In this document: in pieces, positions 18,148-22,258 of the stretch | Position numbering within the stretch: the stretch's first letter is position 1 | How the letters are laid out: each line of letters begins with the position of its first letter | Assembly (NCBI GenBank): GCA_900553175.1 | Contig: USCH01000027.1 | Location: 1-22,258 of the forward strand | Reading direction: 5' to 3' | Origin: an uncultured Alistipes sp. | Lineage (GTDB): Bacteria > Bacteroidota > Bacteroidia > Bacteroidales > Rikenellaceae | DNA length: 22,258 nt | Made by a program: the position numbers and the translations under genes | Notes under the pieces: generated by a model | The model's database searches: none | The model's input: the letters and a program-made list of their open reading frames with translations, nothing else | What the model was told of the DNA's origin: nothing

Positions 18148-18155
18148 CAAAGATA
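18148..18155 (-). promoter_or_regulatory. -7 box for aspS
   Basis: TATCTTTG on the minus strand is a perfect TAnnTTTG match ending 42 bases before the aspS ATG. No recognisable -33 box is seen at the expected distance. The box lies between the prfB stop and aspS. Confidence 0.65.
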
Positions 18156-18186
18156 GATAAAATTTCGGCTGGTGGTGCGTCCCTCC

Positions 18187-19299
18187 CTATGCCTCGGCGC
18201 CGAATTCCATGAGGTAGGCCTTGATGAAGGCATCCAGCTCGCCGTCCATGACCGCCTCGACAGCCGAGGTCTGGCACCCCGTGCGGTGGTCCTTCACGCG
18301 GCGGTCGTCGAAGACGTAGGAACGGATCTGCGAGCCCCACTCGATCTTCTTCTTCGAGGCTTCGAGGGCCTGCTGCGTGGCCATGCGCTTGTCCAGTTCG
18401 CGCTGATAGAGCTTCGAGCGCAGGATGCGCATGGCGTTCTCGCGGTTCATGAGCTGCGAGCGGGTCTCCATGTTCTCGATGAGGTATTCGACCGGTTCGC
18501 CCGTGTCGGCGTCCTTGCCGTGGTAGCGCAGCCGCACGGCCGTCTCGACCTTGTTGACGTTCTGTCCGCCGGCGCCCGACGAGCGGAACGTGTCCCACTC
18601 GATGTCCGAGGGGTTGATCGTGATTTCGATCGTGTCGTCGACGGCCGGCGAGACGAAGACCGACGCGAAGGTGGTCTGCCGCTTGTTGTTGGCGTTGAAG
18701 GGCGAGAGGCGCACCATGCGGTGGACGCCGTTTTCGCTCTTGAGGTAGCCGTAGGCGTATTCGCCCTCGAATTCGAGCGTGCACGACTTCACGCCCACCT
18801 CGTCGCCCGCCTGGTAGTCGAGCACCTTGACCTTGTAGCCGTGGGCTTCGCCCCAGCGGGTGTACATGCGCAGCAGCATCGACGCCCAGTCGAGCGCCTC
18901 GGTGCCGCCCGCCCCGGCGTTGATGTCCATGATGGCGCCTAACTTGTCCTCGTCGCGGCGCAGCATGTTGCGCATTTCGAGTTTCTCGATGCGTTCGAGC
19001 GTGCGGGCGTACTGTTCGTCCATCTCGGCTTCGCTGACGACCCCCTCCTTCACGAAGTCGGGCATCAGCTCCAGGTCTTCGACATCCTTGCGCACGGCCT
19101 CGTAGTCGTCGACCCACGCCTTGATGAGGGCCACCTTGCGCAGCTGTTCGCGCGCCGCGGCCGGATCGTTCCAGAAGTCGGGCACCTGGGTCTTCTCCTC
19201 CTCGTTCTGGAGGTCGATGCGTTTCTGTTCGATGTTGAGGCACCGCTCCAGCGCCTCGCGGCGGCTTTCGAGCGCCTTGATCTGTTCGGCAAGTATCAT
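18187..19299 (-). CDS. prfB: Peptide chain release factor 2, without programmed frameshift
   Basis: The 370-residue RF2 ends translation at UAA and UGA. It has the helical N-terminal domain, the SPF stop-codon recognition motif in VRLSPFNANNKR, and the catalytic GGQ loop (G244-G245-Q246) in RSSGAGGQNVNK. Serine 240 occupies the position that is Ala or Thr in E. coli strains. In most bacteria a UGA and slippery CUU occur near codon 25. Here codons 20-22 are TGC CTC AAC and the frame is open throughout, so no frameshift is needed. The start ATG 19299 overlaps the upstream kinase stop by four bases (ATGA). The stop is TAG, which RF1, not RF2, reads. Confidence 0.96.
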   Translation of the reverse strand: MILAEQIKALESRREALERCLNIEQKRIDLQNEEEKTQVPDFWNDPAAAREQLRKVALIKAWVDDYEAVRKDVEDLELMPDFVKEGVVSEAEMDEQYARTLERIEKLEMRNMLRRDEDKLGAIMDINAGAGGTEALDWASMLLRMYTRWGEAHGYKVKVLDYQAGDEVGVKSCTLEFEGEYAYGYLKSENGVHRMVRLSPFNANNKRQTTFASVFVSPAVDDTIEITINPSDIEWDTFRSSGAGGQNVNKVETAVRLRYHGKDADTGEPVEYLIENMETRSQLMNRENAMRILRSKLYQRELDKRMATQQALEASKKKIEWGSQIRSYVFDDRRVKDHRTGCQTSAVEAVMDGELDAFIKAYLMEFGAEA

Positions 19300-19937
19300 A
19301 GGTCTGTTTTCAAATCGAGTTTCTGTGCGGCGAAGCGCAGGATCAGTTCGGCCGTCGCTTCGATGCCCAGCGCCGAGGTGCTGACGCAGAGGTCGTACGA
19401 GGCGGCGGCGCCCCATGTCCGCATGCTGTAGTAGTTGTAGTAGGCGGCGCGGCGTGCGTCGCCCCGGGCCATCGCCTGGCGCGCTTCGGCTTCGGTGCAG
19501 CCCGTGCGGCCGCAGATGCGCGCCGCACGCTCGTCGTTCGAGGCGGTGATGAAGACGCTCAGCGAGCGCGGGTGGTCGCGCAGGATGTAGTCGGCGCAGC
19601 GCCCCACGAAGATCGCCGATCCCTGCGAGGCGATGCCGCGGATCACGTCGCTCTGGATTTTGAACAGCGCGTCGCCCGAAAGCACGTCCGATGCGCTGCT
19701 TTCGGCGCCCGTGAACGGCGCCCGCAGGTAACCTAACAGCGTCGCCAGACGGTTGTGCGACTCCTTCTCGTCGGCCCGTTCGAAGACCTCGGGGCAGAGG
19801 CCGCTTTCGCGGGCCGCCAGGTTGATGAGCTCCTTGTCGTAGAGGCGTACGTTCAGCCGCCGGGCCAGCTCCTCGCCGACCGATTTGCCGCCGCTGCCTA
19901 TCTGGCGGCCGATGTTGATGACGAATCTATTCTCCAT
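19296..19937 (-). CDS. Cytidylate kinase-like family protein
   Basis: The 213-residue protein belongs to the cytidylate-kinase-like family (Cytidylate_kin2). The P-loop is GRQIGSGGKSVG (10-21), followed by VRLYDKELINLAA. A later IFVGRCADYIL segment and a lid-like SNDERAARICGRTGC region complete the fold. It probably phosphorylates a nucleotide or related small molecule, but this family differs from true Cmk and its substrate is not established, so I give no symbol. It overlaps the upstream MATE gene by 11 bases and prfB downstream by 4 bases, so the three are one operon with translational coupling. It is cytoplasmic, with no signal or membrane segment. Confidence 0.85.
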   Translation of the reverse strand: MENRFVINIGRQIGSGGKSVGEELARRLNVRLYDKELINLAARESGLCPEVFERADEKESHNRLATLLGYLRAPFTGAESSASDVLSGDALFKIQSDVIRGIASQGSAIFVGRCADYILRDHPRSLSVFITASNDERAARICGRTGCTEAEARQAMARGDARRAAYYNYYSMRTWGAAASYDLCVSTSALGIEATAELILRFAAQKLDLKTDL

Positions 19938-21336
19938 CGCGGGGTTCGTTGAGTGTTTGCGCCGCCATCATCGCGCGGAACTTGCGCAGCTGGTGTGTGA
20001 GCATGAAGAAAGCCACGACGGCAGCCAGCACATCCGAGAGCGGCATGGCGCACCAGACGCCCCAGCTTCCGTTCCACGGCGTCGCCGCGTCGAAGAGCCC
20101 GGGCAGCAGCAGCAGACCCGGCACCAGGAAGAGCAGCTGCCGCGACAGCGAGAGGAAGACCGCCTTGCCGGCCATGCCGATGCTCTGGAAGAAGTTGGTG
20201 GCCACCATCTGGAACCCGATGATCGGGAAGAAGGCGAAGACGATGCGCATGCCTTTCGATGCCAGTCCGATGAGCTCTTCGTCGGTGGTGAAGAGCGAGA
20301 CCGCCAGCCGCGGCCCCAGTTCGCCGATCAGGAATCCGCAGGTCGTCACGCACGTGGCGCCCAGGATCGTCAGCCGCAGCACGCGCAGCACGCGGTCGTA
20401 CTGCCGGGCGCCGAAGTTGTATCCGGCGATGGGCTGCATGCCCTGGTTCACACCCATGACGATCATCACGAAGAAGAATCCCAGCCGGTTGACGATGCCG
20501 TAGGCGCCGATCATCAGGTCGCCGCCGTAGCGCTGCAATCCCTTGTTGATGAGGATCACGATGAAACATGCCGCGAGGTTCATCAGAAAGGGCGACATGC
20601 CGATGGCCATGATGTCGCGCACGATGCGTTTCTTCAGTTTGTAGATGCCGCGGCTGAAGTGGAGCAGTTCGCTTTTGTCCGACAGAATCCGGAACTGCCA
20701 CACGAGCGAAACGACCTGCGCCAGCACCGTGGCGATGGCCGCTCCGCGGATGCCCCAGCCGAAGCCGTAGATGAACAGGGCGTCGAGCGCCGTGTTGATG
20801 ATTACGGTGTTGATCGTCGCGTACATCGACTGCCGCGGGTGGCCCGAGGCCCGCAATACGGCGTTCAGACCCAGGTACATGTGCGTGATGACATTGCCCG
20901 CGAGAATGATGGACATGTACTGGTGGGCGTATCCCACCGTCGCCTCGCTGCCGCCGAAGAAGTAGAGGATCGGGTCGAGCAGGGCCAGCGTCGCGGCGGC
21001 GAATGCCACGCCGATGATGCCGTTGAGCACCACCACGTTGCCCAGCACGCGCCGGGCCGTGTCGTAGTCGCGCTGTCCCAGACGCATCGAGATGAGCGTG
21101 GCGGCGCCGACGCCCACGAGCGAGCCGAACGCCGCGGCGAGGTTCATCAGCGGGAACGTGAGCGCCAGACCCGAGATGGCCAGCGGGCCCACGATCTGCC
21201 CGATGAAGATGCTGTCGACCATGTTGTAGAGCGACGAGGCGGTCATGGCGATGATCGCCGGCACGGCATACTGCACCAGCAATTTGCGGATCCGCTCCGT
21301 TCCCAGCTCCGTGGCTGCCGACTTCAGTTCCGACAC
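19927..21336 (-). CDS. MATE family efflux transporter 2
   Basis: The 469-residue membrane protein is a second MATE transporter, only distantly similar to the one at 14887. The first segment, YAVPAIIAMTASSLYNMVDS, and FIGQIVGPLAISGLAL are typical of the MepA/DinF-like branch. About 12 membrane segments are expected, with an internal repeat beginning near GMSPFLMNLAACFIV. No ATG occurs near the expected start. I chose GTG 21336, 13 bases after the stop of the upstream chimeric frame; the frame is open further up to 21393, which would overlap that gene. It probably exports a cationic or toxic compound, with substrate unknown. It overlaps the kinase gene by 11 bases. Confidence 0.88.
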   Translation of the reverse strand: MSELKSAATELGTERIRKLLVQYAVPAIIAMTASSLYNMVDSIFIGQIVGPLAISGLALTFPLMNLAAAFGSLVGVGAATLISMRLGQRDYDTARRVLGNVVVLNGIIGVAFAAATLALLDPILYFFGGSEATVGYAHQYMSIILAGNVITHMYLGLNAVLRASGHPRQSMYATINTVIINTALDALFIYGFGWGIRGAAIATVLAQVVSLVWQFRILSDKSELLHFSRGIYKLKKRIVRDIMAIGMSPFLMNLAACFIVILINKGLQRYGGDLMIGAYGIVNRLGFFFVMIVMGVNQGMQPIAGYNFGARQYDRVLRVLRLTILGATCVTTCGFLIGELGPRLAVSLFTTDEELIGLASKGMRIVFAFFPIIGFQMVATNFFQSIGMAGKAVFLSLSRQLLFLVPGLLLLPGLFDAATPWNGSWGVWCAMPLSDVLAAVVAFFMLTHQLRKFRAMMAAQTLNEPRDGE

Positions 21337-21349
21337 TTCGTTTTTCGTT

Positions 21350-21664
21350 TTATTCCAGTTCCCAGTCGCTGCCGTCCTTGCGGTCCTTGACACGGATGCC
21401 TGCGGCGGCCAGTCCGTCGCGGATGCGGTCCGAGGCGGCCCAGTCTTTGGCGGCGCGGGCCTGCATGCGCTCGGCCAGCAGCATTTCGACCAGCGGCGTC
21501 ACGTAGTCGCGGCCTGCGGCGGCACCTGCGGCCTTTTCGTCCTTGAGCCCCAGGATGTCGAACGCATAGCGGCGCACGGTGGTCCGCAGCGTCTCCAGAT
21601 CGGCCGCCGTGACGGTCTGCGCCCCGTCGTGGAGCAGGTTGATCGTCCGCACCCAGTCGAAGAG
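21350..21664 (-). pseudogene. cysS: cysS 3' fragment (last ~104 codons)
   Basis: This part aligns by eye with the end of the DALR domain and the C-terminal domain of bacterial CysRS: FDILGLKDEK, MLLAERMQARAAKDW and SDRIRDGLAAAGI. Its stop lies 13 bases before the MATE 2 start, so an intact cysS probably once headed, or in relatives still heads, the operon. As it stands here it cannot charge tRNA, and cysS is essential, so a complete copy should exist elsewhere. Confidence 0.75.
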
Positions 21665-22258
21665 GGCCTTGCGGTCGATTTTCATCGGTTCGGCGTTTTC
21701 TTCCGCCGCCGGGATGATTGCGACATCCGCCTTGCCGGGTGACGCGCTGCCGGGGACGATTGCGAAGGGGATTCCCAGCTGTTTCAGGACCGCCCCGGTC
21801 CGGCCGGCGTCTTCGCGGCTGCCCGTGTCGAGGACGACGACCCGTTTGGCGGTCCTGACCGGAGCCGTCAGGATCGCCGGGTCCTGCACGAAACAGTCGT
21901 AGAAGTTCCGGCTGATCTCTCTGCCGTTCACTTTCAGCACGAGACGGAGCTGAGCGTCGCCGCGGACGCCGTCCGGCACCCGGAAGCGGACCGGCGCGGT
22001 CGCGACCCTGAACGGTTCTGCGGCCGGCGTCGGGAAGGTTCCGGCCGGAAGCTCCCGCCCGTCGGCGGTGACGCAGGTCAGTTCGGCCGTTCCGGCCGGC
22101 ACCGGCCGGTCCGTGCTGTCGGCGATGTAGAGCGTGAAGTCGTTCTCGCGGCCGGAAAAGAGCCCGCGCGGCATGATCGACTGCTCATCGCGCAGGCCGA
22201 CCAGAACCGGCTGATTCCAGAGGGTCGCGGCCTTGAGCCGGTAGCCGTGGAACCACGG
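21350..22258 (-). CDS. Chimeric frame: GH2-like glycosidase C-terminal region fused to CysS C-terminus (5' end outside window)
   Basis: The frame is open from the window edge to TAA 21350-21352, giving 302 residues. Residues 1 to about 198 look like the C-terminal part of a secreted GH2-type glycoside hydrolase: NQPVLVGLRDEQSIMPRGLF, an Ig-like sandwich, NFYDCFVQDPAIL, then a Rossmann-like piece, RVVVLDTGSREDAGRTGAV. From LFDWVRTINLLHDG onward (21644-21664 and below) the sequence is instead the C-terminal end of cysteinyl-tRNA synthetase, ending DWAASDRIRDGLAAAGIRVK. The CysS HIGH and KMSKS regions are missing. I know of no protein with this arrangement. A rearrangement or assembly join, perhaps at a shared LFDWVR-coding stretch, is the likeliest explanation. 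Confidence 0.75.
   Translation of the reverse strand, partial: PWFHGYRLKAATLWNQPVLVGLRDEQSIMPRGLFSGRENDFTLYIADSTDRPVPAGTAELTCVTADGRELPAGTFPTPAAEPFRVATAPVRFRVPDGVRGDAQLRLVLKVNGREISRNFYDCFVQDPAILTAPVRTAKRVVVLDTGSREDAGRTGAVLKQLGIPFAIVPGSASPGKADVAIIPAAEENAEPMKIDRKALFDWVRTINLLHDGAQTVTAADLETLRTTVRRYAFDILGLKDEKAAGAAAGRDYVTPLVEMLLAERMQARAAKDWAASDRIRDGLAAAGIRVKDRKDGSDWELE

Noticed and set aside
18106..18150. Longer AspRS start 45 bases upstream
   Set aside because: The start would overlap the perfect TATCTTTG box. The family begins with MYRTHTCG at 18105.

Overview
The window is a GC-rich piece of a Bacteroidetes chromosome, most likely a Bacteroidales member close to Alistipes/Rikenellaceae. The family assignment is inference. 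Support comes from a short Bacteroidetes-type primary sigma factor, promoters with TAnnTTTG -7 boxes (perfect copies before metK, a phosphatase gene, aspS and a MATE gene), a lack of obvious Shine-Dalgarno sequences, a GldH-type lipoprotein and a GH97 glycosidase. The content is mainly housekeeping. No tRNA, rRNA, CRISPR, insertion sequence or phage gene was seen.

Left part, plus strand (1-9866): the 3' end of rarA is translationally coupled to a YfcE-type metallophosphoesterase. Next come clpC (AAA+ unfoldase), metK (S-adenosylmethionine synthetase), a DegP/HtrA periplasmic protease, rpoD and a secreted GH97 glycosidase. The proteins are largely separate transcription units, most ending in a hairpin. 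The metK leader is about ten times longer than the others and carries a recognisable SAM-II (SAM-alpha) riboswitch aptamer. This would be feedback control of the enzyme that makes the ligand.

Middle (9948-14798): ung (minus) and a lipoprotein-like alkaline phosphatase (plus) are divergent. A tight minus-strand operon then runs ricT (PSP1 domain with a long disordered tail) > gldH > trmB. Strong hairpins separate the convergent pairs GH97/ung and phosphatase/trmB.

Right part, all minus strand (14887-22258): read in transcription order, a chimeric reading frame is followed by MATE transporter 2 > cytidylate-kinase-like protein > prfB > aspS, then MATE transporter 1. The first four are packed with short gaps or overlaps. 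prfB lacks the usual programmed frameshift site.

The chimeric frame at the right edge joins the C-terminal part of a GH2-like glycoside hydrolase in frame to only the last ~104 codons of cysteinyl-tRNA synthetase. It is either a real rearrangement or an assembly join, and should be tested before anything is built on it. The two most notable items are the metK SAM-II leader and this junction.
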